A DNA stretch of 64,000 nt from positions 701,758-765,757 of the forward strand of contig DDEZ01000002.1 in assembly GCA_002336805.1 (NCBI GenBank). Direction: 5' to 3'. Positions within the stretch are counted from its first letter, which is position 1. Each line of letters begins with the position of its first letter. A model generated the notes under the pieces. That model was not told where the DNA came from. It saw only the letters and a program-made list of their open reading frames with translations, and ran no database searches. Source of the stretch: Bacteroidetes bacterium UBA1941 (GTDB lineage: Bacteria; Bacteroidota; Bacteroidia; Chitinophagales; LD1). Positions 52,449-60,813 of this stretch are shown piece by piece. A program made the translations under genes and the position numbers.

Positions 52449-54997
52449 TAGAATGCCACACTGATACTACCCTTAGGGATGAAGTTCTTCGCACTGTGGT
52501 TATCCCTGTATGTCACACGCCAGATAAAGTCGACACGGAGCACCTTCAGGATATTCTCAAATCCAAATCCCGCCTCCACATAAGGATATTTGGATGGCGT
52601 GTTGAAGTTGAACAGCGGGCCGGGATTCAGCAGATTCTTATTCTTGTCACTATAGCTGCCCCATAGCGCACGTATGTATACCAGCTCACGTAGCTGCAGG
52701 CGGTTCACGTACGGTATCTTATTGAGGAAGAAGCCATCAAAGTGGTGCTCCAGGTAGACCGATACATACTGGTCTGTCACAAACTCAAAAGAGCTGAGCA
52801 TATTGTAGTCTGCAGTATTGAGCAGGTAGCCAAATCCGCCGGGTGTCACATAGCTCATAGGGTACGGGCTCAGGCCAAATATCTTGCCACCCTGTATCTG
52901 GTACCAGGTATGCCCGAGTGTCCATGAGAGGCGCTGGCGTATAGTGGCCTGCAGCTTGCTGTACACGCTCCTATTGCCCGCTACGGTCAGGAATCCGAGT
53001 TTATAATTGAGCGTGAATACAGGATTCTTATTGGCCAGGAAGTAGCGATAGAAACCTGACTTATAGTACTGATCCTTGTAGCAGTAGCGGCTGTCTATAC
53101 CTACTTCAAAGGCATTGAACTGAGAGAGGCGCACCTGTGTCTGGTCCGCCTTCCGGGTATAGATAAATTCATTCTTGCCCGGTATAGCATAGAAGGTCTG
53201 ATTGTGCAGCGACATGGTGCTGGAGAAGCCCCGCAGCCATTCATTCTCCACGCTGATACCCCACTCGCGTATCTTCATCGCCTTCAGCTGAGACCTGCCA
53301 AAGATGTTACTGAAGATATTATCAAAGGTCAGGAGCTGATTGGTCTGGCCCAGCTCATTGATATCATACTGGTAAAACATCTCCATCTGCCGCCACTTGT
53401 CATTTTTCGACGGCAGTACAAAGTGGGTGGTCAGGTTATATTTGAAGACGTGGTCCTTGGTACCATAGGCGCCATAGCCAAAGAGGTGTACCTTCTTGCT
53501 AAAGTCATTATTGGTCTGTATACCCAGCCTGAGGCGCACGCCATCGATATCATTCAGGCTCACAAATTTGTAGAAGCGACCAAACTCTATCGGACCGGCC
53601 TTGAAGTCTGCCGTGGTGGCCAGGTGTATCACCCAGAGCCAGTTCTTATAGGCACGCATCTTGGGCAGGGTATCGTGTATCTCTATGAGGCGGTGCTCCG
53701 CATTGGTGAGAGGGTCCAGGCGCACGGTATCCCACCAGTCACGGCTATGGTAGCGGGCATCATCCAGCATCATATTCTGCTCTGCGGTGTGGGCTATAGA
53801 GTCCGGCACGTATGGGTTAAACTCGATATTCTTGCGCACCAGGTGCTTCTTCACCATCACCGCCATGGTGTACTTCTGCCTTTTGAAGAGTGAGCCTACC
53901 GTCTGCAGGTCCTCCGTCTTGAGCATCCAGATACCCTGCAGGTACTCGTAGGATTGCTTTACGGTATATTCTTTCAGGTAGTTGAGGTTGGCGCGCATAT
54001 TGGGGCGCATCTCTATGGCGCGGATGGCCCAGGTAGCAGAGTCTATCCACGCATAGCCTTGCAGCGCCAGGTCCACTTTAGACTTGCCTACGAAGTTCAG
54101 CTTGTACGTAGTACGCCCATCCATTTTCACCGTATCACGCAGGAAGTAGTCATAGGTCAGTGCATATGCCTCCGGCGCAAATGGCGACACAAATGATTTC
54201 TGCACGAGCACAAAGATATCGTCATACACATTGACCCGGTCAAAGGTGTAGCTCAGCAGGTTGCCCACAGAGTTATTGTCTATACCCGTAAACTTATCTC
54301 CTATCTGCACCCGCTTCGTCACCTTCTTGTCATGCCGGTAGTAGACATCTGTCAGGTCTTCCTTCATCAGGTTTGGCACATAGGTAGTCGTGTCAAAAGA
54401 GTTGAACCCGGCATAAGACAATGCGGTATCCCGATTGTTGAATACAAAACGGAAAGGGCGGATCAGCCTTAGGTTTACCAGCCACTTCTTTGGATTGATG
54501 AGGCCTATCTGCAGCTTCTGGTATTCCTGTAGTTTATAGTCCGGCAGGTTATCCTCGCGGTTATATTTTTTGTGGGCCAGCACCTGGCGGTAGACCATGA
54601 GGGCCGGTGTGTCTACTATTTTCTTGTGCTTTTTGGAGCTGACTACCACTGGCGGGAGCTGCCTGCCACCGCTAGAGAGGTCTACTGTGATGGTCTGTGC
54701 CTTGCCGCGCTCTATTTTCACTATCACGCGGTCACCCACGTAGCCTACCTCCAGACTATCGCCACGCTCTAGTGTGCGGATGTAGAAGAAGCCATCACCA
54801 TCTGCCGTAGTACCTACCGTAGTCCCCTTGAGACGTATACTGGCATAGGCGGCCTTGCGCATCGCGGTGTCTGTCTGCTTGGAGTCTATCACATAGCCCT
54901 TGATCTCAGTATACTGGGCTACCGCTATCTGACACACACATGCTGCTATGAGGACGAGGATAGTTCTCAGGAAAAATGGCTTAGGTGGCTGTGTCAT
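52448..54997 (-). CDS. DUF5686 outer-membrane protein with carboxypeptidase-like N-domain
   Basis: An 849-residue protein. The signal peptide ends near CQIAVAQ. Residues about 30-115 are a CarboxypepD_reg-like domain (YTEIKGYVIDSKQTDTAMRK, ASIRLKGTTVGTTADGDGFF), common at the start of SusC-like and other outer-membrane proteins. The large remainder matches DUF5686, with SSKKHKKIVDTPALMVYRQV early and many barrel-like strands, ending ILKVLRVDFIWRVTYRDNHS and PKGSISVAF with a final Phe. Function is unknown; an outer-membrane location is inferred. The ATG at 54995-54997 was chosen over a start 32 codons earlier because it begins the signal peptide and lies 15 nt after a perfect -7 box. Confidence 0.9.
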   Translation of the reverse strand: MTQPPKPFFLRTILVLIAACVCQIAVAQYTEIKGYVIDSKQTDTAMRKAAYASIRLKGTTVGTTADGDGFFYIRTLERGDSLEVGYVGDRVIVKIERGKAQTITVDLSSGGRQLPPVVVSSKKHKKIVDTPALMVYRQVLAHKKYNREDNLPDYKLQEYQKLQIGLINPKKWLVNLRLIRPFRFVFNNRDTALSYAGFNSFDTTTYVPNLMKEDLTDVYYRHDKKVTKRVQIGDKFTGIDNNSVGNLLSYTFDRVNVYDDIFVLVQKSFVSPFAPEAYALTYDYFLRDTVKMDGRTTYKLNFVGKSKVDLALQGYAWIDSATWAIRAIEMRPNMRANLNYLKEYTVKQSYEYLQGIWMLKTEDLQTVGSLFKRQKYTMAVMVKKHLVRKNIEFNPYVPDSIAHTAEQNMMLDDARYHSRDWWDTVRLDPLTNAEHRLIEIHDTLPKMRAYKNWLWVIHLATTADFKAGPIEFGRFYKFVSLNDIDGVRLRLGIQTNNDFSKKVHLFGYGAYGTKDHVFKYNLTTHFVLPSKNDKWRQMEMFYQYDINELGQTNQLLTFDNIFSNIFGRSQLKAMKIREWGISVENEWLRGFSSTMSLHNQTFYAIPGKNEFIYTRKADQTQVRLSQFNAFEVGIDSRYCYKDQYYKSGFYRYFLANKNPVFTLNYKLGFLTVAGNRSVYSKLQATIRQRLSWTLGHTWYQIQGGKIFGLSPYPMSYVTPGGFGYLLNTADYNMLSSFEFVTDQYVSVYLEHHFDGFFLNKIPYVNRLQLRELVYIRALWGSYSDKNKNLLNPGPLFNFNTPSKYPYVEAGFGFENILKVLRVDFIWRVTYRDNHSAKNFIPKGSISVAF

Positions 54998-55012
54998 TGC
55001 TTTTAAGGCCTG

Positions 55013-55044
55013 CAAATGTAAAAACTTACAGGCGTTCTTCTCAA
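55013..55044 (-). promoter_or_regulatory. Promoter of the DUF5686 gene
   Basis: On the minus strand TTG (55042-55044), a 21-nt spacer and TACATTTG (55013-55020), a perfect -7 box, 15 nt before the ATG. Confidence 0.6.
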
Positions 55045-55286
55045 TAAAATGCGCGTCCCGACTGACAAATACTGTTAAGCACAAGGCGCACAATGTCAGT
55101 TCTTTAAACGTTTGTCATCAATAAATATGCTGTAAACAGGATGCCTCTTGCACCGGAAATGCATAAAATTAGCCTCGAAACCTCAAAATCAGCTCGGCAA
55201 TCGCACTGATATTACCCGGCATGGCACAAGCCATTTACTTCGACGCAACTTTATTGTCGATGTTATTTCCTGATATGTATTGGATT

Positions 55287-55319
55287 CCCTCTGCGCCTCA
55301 GCGTCTCCGCGGTGAAAAA
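55287..55319. repeat. Dispersed CTCTGCGCCTCAGCGTCTCC-type repeat
   Basis: The sequence CCTCTGCGCCTCAGCGTCTC followed by CGCGGTGAAAAA recalls a short repeat found in many bacterial genomes. Here it ends exactly at the stop codon of the CBS-domain gene. Confidence 0.55.
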
Positions 55320-55982
55320 TCAGACATTCAGGTATTTCATAAAGGCATCATAGCGATCCTTTACATCCTCCTGATAGTGCTGGTCCTGGCGTACGTCCTT
55401 CACCTCATACTCATACCGCTCAAAGGCGGCAATGATAGGAGAGAGCTCATTGGTATTGATCTTCATCGTCACTTCTACAGTGCTGCTCTTCTGGTCTATC
55501 TCCGTATAGAGGTTGAGTATATTGGCGCCATTGTCCTCTACTATGCGGGCTATGGGAGATAGCTGATAGTCGCGCACGGGCACAGACAGAGTCAGCATAC
55601 CACCTTCCTCCATCACAGACTGCATTTTGGCTACAGCCTTCAGGCTGCTCTCTGCGGTGATCAGGCCTATGTAGAGGTCATCTTTGTCTAGTACAGGCAC
55701 CAGTTTCACATTATACTCTACGGCGGCTTTTATCACGTCGTAGAGATGAGCGTTCTCCAGCACATACGGGCGCCTCAGCGGTATCTTCAGTGATTTGATA
55801 GAGTCGTTCAGATGCTTCAGGCTGATGATATCCTCCAGGCTGATGATGCCTGCGTATTTTCCATCCTCCGTCACCGGCAGCTGGTTTACATTATACTCGT
55901 GCATGTGCACGATGGCATTCTCACCGGTATCATTGTAGTCGAGTGGTTTTATTCCTTCTGTTACTATATCGCGGGCGTACAT
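55320..55982 (-). CDS. CBS-domain pair protein with ACT-like tail
   Basis: A 220-residue cytoplasmic protein. Two CBS motifs fill about 1-125 (MYARDIVTEGIKPL, VNQLPVTEDGKYAGIISLED, VKLVPVLDKDDLYIGLITAE); such pairs bind adenosine nucleotides and sense energy state. The C-terminal part (MLTLSVPVRDYQLSPIARIV, then STVEVTMKINTNELSPIIAA) looks like an ACT-type regulatory domain. The ATG at 55980-55982 is preceded by AGGAGAGAG, a good ribosome-binding site, and is preferred to the TTG seven codons earlier. Targets are unknown. Confidence 0.85.
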   Translation of the reverse strand: MYARDIVTEGIKPLDYNDTGENAIVHMHEYNVNQLPVTEDGKYAGIISLEDIISLKHLNDSIKSLKIPLRRPYVLENAHLYDVIKAAVEYNVKLVPVLDKDDLYIGLITAESSLKAVAKMQSVMEEGGMLTLSVPVRDYQLSPIARIVEDNGANILNLYTEIDQKSSTVEVTMKINTNELSPIIAAFERYEYEVKDVRQDQHYQEDVKDRYDAFMKYLNV

Positions 55983-56093
55983 GTCTCTCTCCTTTTTTAT
56001 CAAACGTGCGGAAGCTATAAACCGCTGCCTCTATATCAAATATAACGGCAATACGCTTATATACGTATATAGACGTACAAAAGTCGCTCCCGA

Positions 56094-56861
56094 TTACGCT
56101 TTACTGTAAATTTTATGTAAAAATCGCTCCATGCAGGCGTTGAACTGATCGGGCAGCTCCATCATCGGTGCGTGGCCGCACTTCTCCAGAATGGTCAGCT
56201 CAGAGTTGCTCAGCAGCTTGTGAAACTCCTCACCCACGAATGGTGGCGTGATCGTATCAGTAGCGCCCCAGATCAGGTTGCATGGGATGGTGATCTTGGC
56301 CAGGTCTTCGCGCAGGTTGTGGCGCAGTGCCGATTTGGCTATAAAGATCGTGCGCAGTGCCTTGTCGCGCGTATTGACTATATCGTAGACCTCGTCTACC
56401 AGCTCTTTGGTAGCCATAGCAGGATCATAAAAGGTCTCTGCCGTCTTGCGCTTGATAAATTCGTAGTCACTCTTGCGCGGGTACTGGTCTCCGAGAGAAG
56501 CCTCAAAGAGGCCTGAGCTGGCAGTCAGCGTCAGCGAGTTCACATTCTCCATGCGGCGCAGCGTATACAGCAGGCCTATGTGGCCGCCGAGGGAGTTGCC
56601 TATCAGGTTCAGGTTTTTCAGGCCTTTCCATTTTACAAACTCATCTACGTGGTCTACCATACCCATCACTGAGGTGCGCTCCAGCTCCAGCCTGTAGAGC
56701 GGCAGCAGTGGTATGATCACCTTGTACTGACTCGAGAAATGATTGATCGTATCAGCAAAGTTGCTCAAAGCACCAAAGAGCCCGTGCAGCAGGAAGATCA
56801 CCTCTCCCTCGCCCTGCTCTACCCACTTAAATTCACCTTCTTCTTGTATCTGAAACTGCAT
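56094..56861 (-). CDS. Alpha/beta-fold hydrolase
   Basis: A 255-residue serine hydrolase-like protein. The oxyanion loop is LLHGLFGAL (about 24-32), the nucleophile elbow is IGNSLGGHIGL with Ser90, the acid is in IWGATDTITPP and the catalytic His in LEKCGHAPMMELP. The arrangement is that of MhpC/esterase-type enzymes acting on small esters or C-C bonds; no substrate is shown. The ATG at 56859-56861 is 17 nt after a perfect TATATTTG box; an open frame extends 13 codons upstream through that box, so the longer form is unlikely. Confidence 0.88.
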   Translation of the reverse strand: MQFQIQEEGEFKWVEQGEGEVIFLLHGLFGALSNFADTINHFSSQYKVIIPLLPLYRLELERTSVMGMVDHVDEFVKWKGLKNLNLIGNSLGGHIGLLYTLRRMENVNSLTLTASSGLFEASLGDQYPRKSDYEFIKRKTAETFYDPAMATKELVDEVYDIVNTRDKALRTIFIAKSALRHNLREDLAKITIPCNLIWGATDTITPPFVGEEFHKLLSNSELTILEKCGHAPMMELPDQFNACMERFLHKIYSKA

Positions 56862-56878
56862 GATGGATGCGAATGCGC

Positions 56879-56886
56879 CAAATATA
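56879..56886 (-). promoter_or_regulatory. -7 promoter box of the alpha/beta hydrolase gene
   Basis: TATATTTG on the minus strand, a perfect TAnnTTTG, 17 nt before the ATG. No convincing -33 box at the usual distance. Confidence 0.45.
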
Positions 56887-57037
56887 ATTGAATAAATCAA
56901 ATTCAGAGTTAACTATCAATGACCGCAAAGTATAGCGGCTCAATCATATATCCCTTGCATTTAAAGACTCTGCTTATGCTGTTTTATTGTACCTGAGAAG
57001 CTGATTTTCGACATAATGTCTTTGAGCCTTCGCGCGC

Positions 57038-57697
57038 TTAGTGCGAGTGGAGCGGAAGAGGGCTACGCAGATACTGAAACCAATTCCGGATCATATTCAG
57101 ACCATGCTCCGTCAGCACCGACTCAGGGTGAAACTGCAGCCCCACTACAGGATATTGCCGGTGCGCTATTCCCATCACCTCACCATCAACTGTCTGCGCT
57201 ATCACCCGTAGAGACGCAATATTTTGCGTCTTCCCAATTCCTTCATTCCCCTCCTGTGGCATGATCGCAATATTTTGCGTCCTCCCAAATGATTCACTTT
57301 CTAGAATCAGGGAATGATACCGCATCACCTTCGTACTTTGAGGAATGCCAATAAATATCGGATGGTCCTCATGCGAGATAGTACTGGTCTTGCCATGCAT
57401 CGGCACCCGTGCCCGCACCAGCCGCGCACCAAAGAACTCACCTATAGCCTGATGCCCCAGGCAGATACCCAGTATAGGCTTCTGCTGCCAGTACGTGCGG
57501 ATCACATCTATCGTGATGCCTGCATCTGCAGGAGCCTTAGGCCCCGGCGAGATCACGATAGAGTCAAAGGAAAGCTGATGAATGTCATTTAATGTCATCT
57601 CATCATTGCGCACCACGAGACACTCCTCACCCGCCTGCAGGATATAGTCCCGCAGCATGTAGGTAAATGAATCGTAATTATCAATGAGGAGCACCAT
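57038..57697 (-). CDS. Glutamine amidotransferase, anthranilate/aminodeoxychorismate synthase component II
   Basis: A 219-residue class I glutamine amidotransferase that passes ammonia to TrpE or PabB for tryptophan or folate synthesis. It shows LLIDNYDSFTYMLRDYI at the start, VISPGPKAPADAGI, the nucleophile loop ILGICLGHQAIGE with Cys79, and VVGLQFHPESVLTEHG with the catalytic His190 and Glu192. Between MRYHSLILES and RVIAQTVDGEVMG lies an extra segment of about 26 residues (138-163) that carries TQNIA twice and is encoded by two copies of a genomic palindromic repeat; ordinary family members have only a few residues there. No trpE or pabB is nearby, so trpG and pabA cannot be told apart. 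Confidence 0.92.
   Translation of the reverse strand: MVLLIDNYDSFTYMLRDYILQAGEECLVVRNDEMTLNDIHQLSFDSIVISPGPKAPADAGITIDVIRTYWQQKPILGICLGHQAIGEFFGARLVRARVPMHGKTSTISHEDHPIFIGIPQSTKVMRYHSLILESESFGRTQNIAIMPQEGNEGIGKTQNIASLRVIAQTVDGEVMGIAHRQYPVVGLQFHPESVLTEHGLNMIRNWFQYLRSPLPLHSH
57208..57287. repeat. Two palindromic repeats inside the amidotransferase gene
   Basis: GCAATATTTTGCGTC occurs at 57216-57230 and 57267-57281, 51 nt apart. The first copy has the longer form GTAGAGACGCAATATTTTGC, as at 42233. The inserted length keeps the reading frame of the gene on the minus strand. Confidence 0.9.
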
Positions 57698-57833
57698 CGC
57701 TGCGAAGATGCAAATTGTAGTTCTAAATAAAACAAGCTGATTTGCGAGCGGAGCGAAGCAATCTTCAACTTAGGTACTACGCCTGATGATGGCTTTTGCT
57801 TCCGTCCCTCGACACCCGTCCCTCGTCGCTTTC

Positions 57834-58355
57834 TTACGCCCCCTTGATCAGCGAGTCCAGATTGTGAAACGCATCCTTAAAGAAGGGCACCACATTGCCA
57901 GAGTACTCCACCACCTTCGGTCCCGTATCGGCTATATATGGATACACATGAGACGAGACCTTCTGGCTATCGGGAAATACCTCCCACTTATTCATAAACC
58001 AGATCATGATACACAGCGTGTACAAACCTATCAGGGAGTACAGCAGGCCACCCACCAGCTGGTTAGTAAAGTTCAGCGAGAAAGACTGCAGTATTTTCTC
58101 CAGCCCCCAGGCTATGAAGCGAACCAGCAGCACCACGAGTATAAAAACGAGGATGAATGCCAGGATAGATATAGCCTTCGGCCCCATATGTACAGCGCCA
58201 TTCAGGTACTTTACCGCCACATACGAGAACTTCAGCGCGGCGATCACCCCGATGAAATAAGCCATCAGCGAAAACACCGCATAGATGATGCCCTTCTGGT
58301 AGCCCCAGTAGAAACCGGCACCTATGAATATCAGGAACAGGATATCAAATACCAT
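57834..58355 (-). CDS. CvpA-family membrane protein
   Basis: A 173-residue inner-membrane protein with four TM segments, starting FDILFLIFIGAGFYWGYQKG (the DxxxxxxxxxxGxxxG start of CvpA) and with LAFILVFILVVLLVRFIAW and LVGGLLYSLIGLYTLCIMIW. CvpA is linked to colicin V production and purF in E. coli, and to cell-envelope or peptidoglycan functions in other bacteria. It lies downstream of yqeY-like on the same strand, 58 nt apart. Confidence 0.85.
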   Translation of the reverse strand: MVFDILFLIFIGAGFYWGYQKGIIYAVFSLMAYFIGVIAALKFSYVAVKYLNGAVHMGPKAISILAFILVFILVVLLVRFIAWGLEKILQSFSLNFTNQLVGGLLYSLIGLYTLCIMIWFMNKWEVFPDSQKVSSHVYPYIADTGPKVVEYSGNVVPFFKDAFHNLDSLIKGA

Positions 58356-58413
58356 AGCGAAAGGATTTTAAAAGAACCTTTTGCGTTTTTGCGCTTTAGC
58401 GGTTAAAACTGTA

Positions 58414-58863
58414 TTACGCCAGTAGACTTTTAACGATCTCTGACACCTTCTTATTGTCTGCCTTGCCGGCCAGCTCCTTTGAGGCAGCGCCCATTACCTT
58501 GCCCATTTCTTTCTGAGAGGTTGCGCCGGTAGCAGCTATCACTTTCTCTACCACAGCCCTTATCTCATCATCACTCATCATGGCAGGCATATAGCGCTCT
58601 ATTACCGCTACCTCCTCATGCTCCGTAGTGGCCAGGTCTGCGCGCCCCTGCTTTTCAAATACCTCTATAGACTCCTTACGCTGCTTGAGCATCTTGGTCA
58701 GGATCTGCATTTCTTTTTCTTCGCTCACCTCTCCGGTGCCGCCTTTTTCTGTTTTGGCCAGCAGGATAGCCGCCTTGATAGCGCGCAGTCCGCGTATGCC
58801 TGCCTGGTCCTTTGCCAGCATTGCTTTCTTCAGGTCGTTATTGATCGTTTCTTCGAGTGCCAT
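58414..58863 (-). CDS. GatB/YqeY domain protein
   Basis: A 149-residue protein of the YqeY family, which shares the C-terminal tRNA-binding domain of GatB. Signatures are MALEETINNDLKKAMLAKDQ, LRAIKAAILLAKTE, ILTKMLKQRKESIEVFEKQG and the end ASKELAGKADNKKVSEIVKS. Length fits the family. The ATG at 58861-58863 is preferred to an upstream in-frame start, whose extension is not family-like. Proposed role in amidotransferase or tRNA-related metabolism is not settled. Confidence 0.92.
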   Translation of the reverse strand: MALEETINNDLKKAMLAKDQAGIRGLRAIKAAILLAKTEKGGTGEVSEEKEMQILTKMLKQRKESIEVFEKQGRADLATTEHEEVAVIERYMPAMMSDDEIRAVVEKVIAATGATSQKEMGKVMGAASKELAGKADNKKVSEIVKSLLA

Positions 58864-59003
58864 TATATGGTTTTTGCTTGTGTAAAAATATCCAATAGAC
58901 GCAACAATGCCAGTACCCTTTCGCACATGTCACGCCTGATAAGCATCCACCCTGTCCGTTTCTCAGGTCACGCTCACCATACAAGAGCAACTTATGCGCC
59001 CAT

Positions 59004-59060
59004 AGTTCTTCCATCTCCTTGGGAGAGGGAAGATGCCGAAGGCAGATGGGTGAGGTGTTT
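59004..59060 (+). repeat. Dispersed 55-nt repeat, copy B
   Basis: Nearly identical to 48359-48415, with CTCCTTGGGAGAGGGAAG and GCAGATGGGTGAGGTGTTT. It ends 35 nt before the thiL start, and its final TTTG is at the -33 position of the candidate thiL promoter. Confidence 0.9.
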
Positions 59061-59089
59061 GCTTCCTACCCGATTTTCCCTGACTTTTG
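59058..59089 (+). promoter_or_regulatory. Candidate thiL promoter partly made by a repeat
   Basis: TTTG (59058-59061), a 20-nt spacer and GACTTTTG (59082-59089, one mismatch to TAnnTTTG), 5 nt before the ATG at 59095. The -33 box is the 3' end of the dispersed repeat. Confidence 0.45.
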
Positions 59090-59094
59090 CCCCC

Positions 59095-60132
59095 ATGTCA
59101 GAAAATACAACTCCTACCACCAATATCGACCAGCTCGGCGAGTTTGGCCTCATAGACCACCTCACCCGCCGGTTTAAACTCAATCAACCATCATCGCTTA
59201 AGGGCATAGGAGATGACGCCGCAGTCATAGATGCCTCTGGCAAAAGAGTACTGGTCAGCACCGATATGCTGGTGGAGGGTGTACACTTTGACCTAATGTA
59301 CACACCCCTGCGCCACCTGGGCTACAAGGCCGTAGTGGTCAATCTCTCCGACATCTATGCCATGAATGGCACACCGCGCCAGATCACCATCTCACTCGCG
59401 CTCTCGAGCCGCTTCACCGTAGAGGCGCTGGACGAGATATACGAGGGCATCTACCACGCCTGCGAGATATACGGCGTAGACCTGGTAGGTGGCGATACTA
59501 CCTCTTCCCAGAAAGGCCTTGTCATCTCAGTCACCGCCATCGGCGAGGCCGATGCTGACAAGATCGTCTACCGCAGCGGTGCCAAAGCCGGCGACCTGAT
59601 CTGCGTGACAGGCGACCTCGGCGCTGCCTTCCTCGGTCTGCAGCTGCTGGAGCGTGAGAAGCGCCTCTTCCTCGAGGACCCCAACATACAACCTGATCTA
59701 GGTGATCAGAAATACCTCGTAGGCCGCCAGCTCAAGCCGGAGGCCCGCCGCGATGTCATAGAACTGCTGAGCGAGATAGACCTGAAACCTACCGCTATGA
59801 TGGACCTCAGCGATGGCCTCTCATCAGATATCCTGCACATCTGCCGCCAGAGCGGTGTGGGCTGTGAGATACACGAGAGCCGCGTACCTATCTCTGAGGA
59901 TGCCTATCACCAGGCCCTGGAGTTTAATATGGACCCGATCACCTGCGCGCTGAATGGCGGCGAGGACTATGAGCTCCTCTTCACCATAGAGGCTGAGGAC
60001 GAGACCAAGATCGCCGACCACCCATCTATCTCCATCATCGGCCAGATCACTACAAAAGAGGACGGCACCATGCTCCTTACCAAAGGCGGCAACCGCCACC
60101 ACCTCACCGCACAGGGCTGGAAGCACTTCTAA
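59095..60132 (+). CDS. thiL: Thiamine-monophosphate kinase
   Basis: A 345-residue ATP-dependent kinase that converts thiamine phosphate to thiamine diphosphate, the last step of cofactor synthesis. Motifs: GEFGLIDHLTRRF, SLKGIGDDAAVIDASGKRVL, VSTDMLVEGVHFDLMYTP, LVGGDTTSSQKGLVISVTAI, VTGDLGAAFLGLQLLE, AMMDLSDGLSSDILHICRQS and NGGEDYELLFT, all in the normal order. The frame is open far upstream, but the ATG at 59095 begins the family's N-terminus and lies just after a -7-like box and a repeat. It is divergent from the yqeY-like gene. Confidence 0.96.
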   Translation: MSENTTPTTNIDQLGEFGLIDHLTRRFKLNQPSSLKGIGDDAAVIDASGKRVLVSTDMLVEGVHFDLMYTPLRHLGYKAVVVNLSDIYAMNGTPRQITISLALSSRFTVEALDEIYEGIYHACEIYGVDLVGGDTTSSQKGLVISVTAIGEADADKIVYRSGAKAGDLICVTGDLGAAFLGLQLLEREKRLFLEDPNIQPDLGDQKYLVGRQLKPEARRDVIELLSEIDLKPTAMMDLSDGLSSDILHICRQSGVGCEIHESRVPISEDAYHQALEFNMDPITCALNGGEDYELLFTIEAEDETKIADHPSISIIGQITTKEDGTMLLTKGGNRHHLTAQGWKHF

Positions 60133-60169
60133 GGACAGTGTTTAGCTCTAATAGGCTCATTAGCTCTAT

Positions 60170-60222
60170 GGTTCTTTCCCTCCTTCAGTAGGGAAAGGTG
60201 CCGAAGGCGGATGGGTGAGGTG
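60170..60222 (+). repeat. Dispersed 55-nt repeat, copy C
   Basis: A diverged copy with TCCTTCAGTAGGGAAAGG and GCGGATGGGTGAGGTG, 66 nt before the msrB start, in the same orientation as copies A and B. Confidence 0.8.
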
Positions 60223-60288
60223 AACAATTTACTCCCACAAAATGTTAATCCTCTGCAAGGAACCATATCCTCATACGTATATACTGAC

Positions 60289-60813
60289 ATGAAATACCTC
60301 CTCATCCTACTCCTCATGGCATCAGCGGGTATCGTATTTGCCTCCTGCCGCCACACCGGCGGGGACCCGACACATTCTCAAACCGATAAACCAAAACAGA
60401 CGATGGATTTTGAAGTCAAAAAAACAGATGAAGAATGGCAAAAAAACCTCACTCCCGAGCAGTACTATGTGCTCCGCGAGAAAGGTACCGAGCGCCCTTT
60501 CACAGGCAAGTTTTACCTGACCAAAGACAAGGGCGTATATAAATGTGCTGCCTGCGGCAATGAGCTCTTCACTTCAGATATGAAGTTTGACTCGCACTGC
60601 GGCTGGCCTAGCTTTGACCGTGAGATCAAGGGTGGCAAGATCATCACCAAGACGGATACGACTCATGGTATGGTGCGCACCGAGATCATGTGTGGCCGCT
60701 GCGGCAGCCACCTCGGCCACATCTTTGACGACGGCCCTACCGAGACCGGCCAGCGCTACTGTGTCAACTCGCTCTCTCTAGAGTTTACCCCGGCAGACAG
60801 CATCAAAAAGTAA
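60289..60813 (+). CDS. msrB: Lipoprotein peptide-methionine (R)-S-oxide reductase
   Basis: A 174-residue MsrB that reduces methionine R-sulfoxide in proteins. The signal MKYLLILLLMASAGIVFASC ends in a lipobox-like motif with Cys20, so the enzyme is probably a lipoprotein outside the cytoplasm. The catalytic domain has zinc cysteines in CAACG and CGRCG, the core HCGWPSFDREI and GHIFDDGPTETGQRYCVNSL, whose Cys is the nucleophile. The ATG at 60289 is preferred because it starts the signal peptide; the frame extends 26 codons upstream into the repeat region. An external reductant such as a membrane thioredoxin system would be needed. Confidence 0.93.
   Translation: MKYLLILLLMASAGIVFASCRHTGGDPTHSQTDKPKQTMDFEVKKTDEEWQKNLTPEQYYVLREKGTERPFTGKFYLTKDKGVYKCAACGNELFTSDMKFDSHCGWPSFDREIKGGKIITKTDTTHGMVRTEIMCGRCGSHLGHIFDDGPTETGQRYCVNSLSLEFTPADSIKK

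Larger units (their letters stand above)
54998..55319. other. Intergenic region upstream of the DUF5686 gene
   Basis: 322 nt holding the DUF5686 promoter (55013-55044) at one end and a dispersed repeat (55287-55319) at the other. The middle shows nothing recognisable. Confidence 0.6.

Noticed and set aside
57786..58406. 206-codon plus-strand ORF opposite the CvpA gene
   Set aside because: Rich in His, Gln and Arg with no membrane segments; the antisense of a clear CvpA protein.
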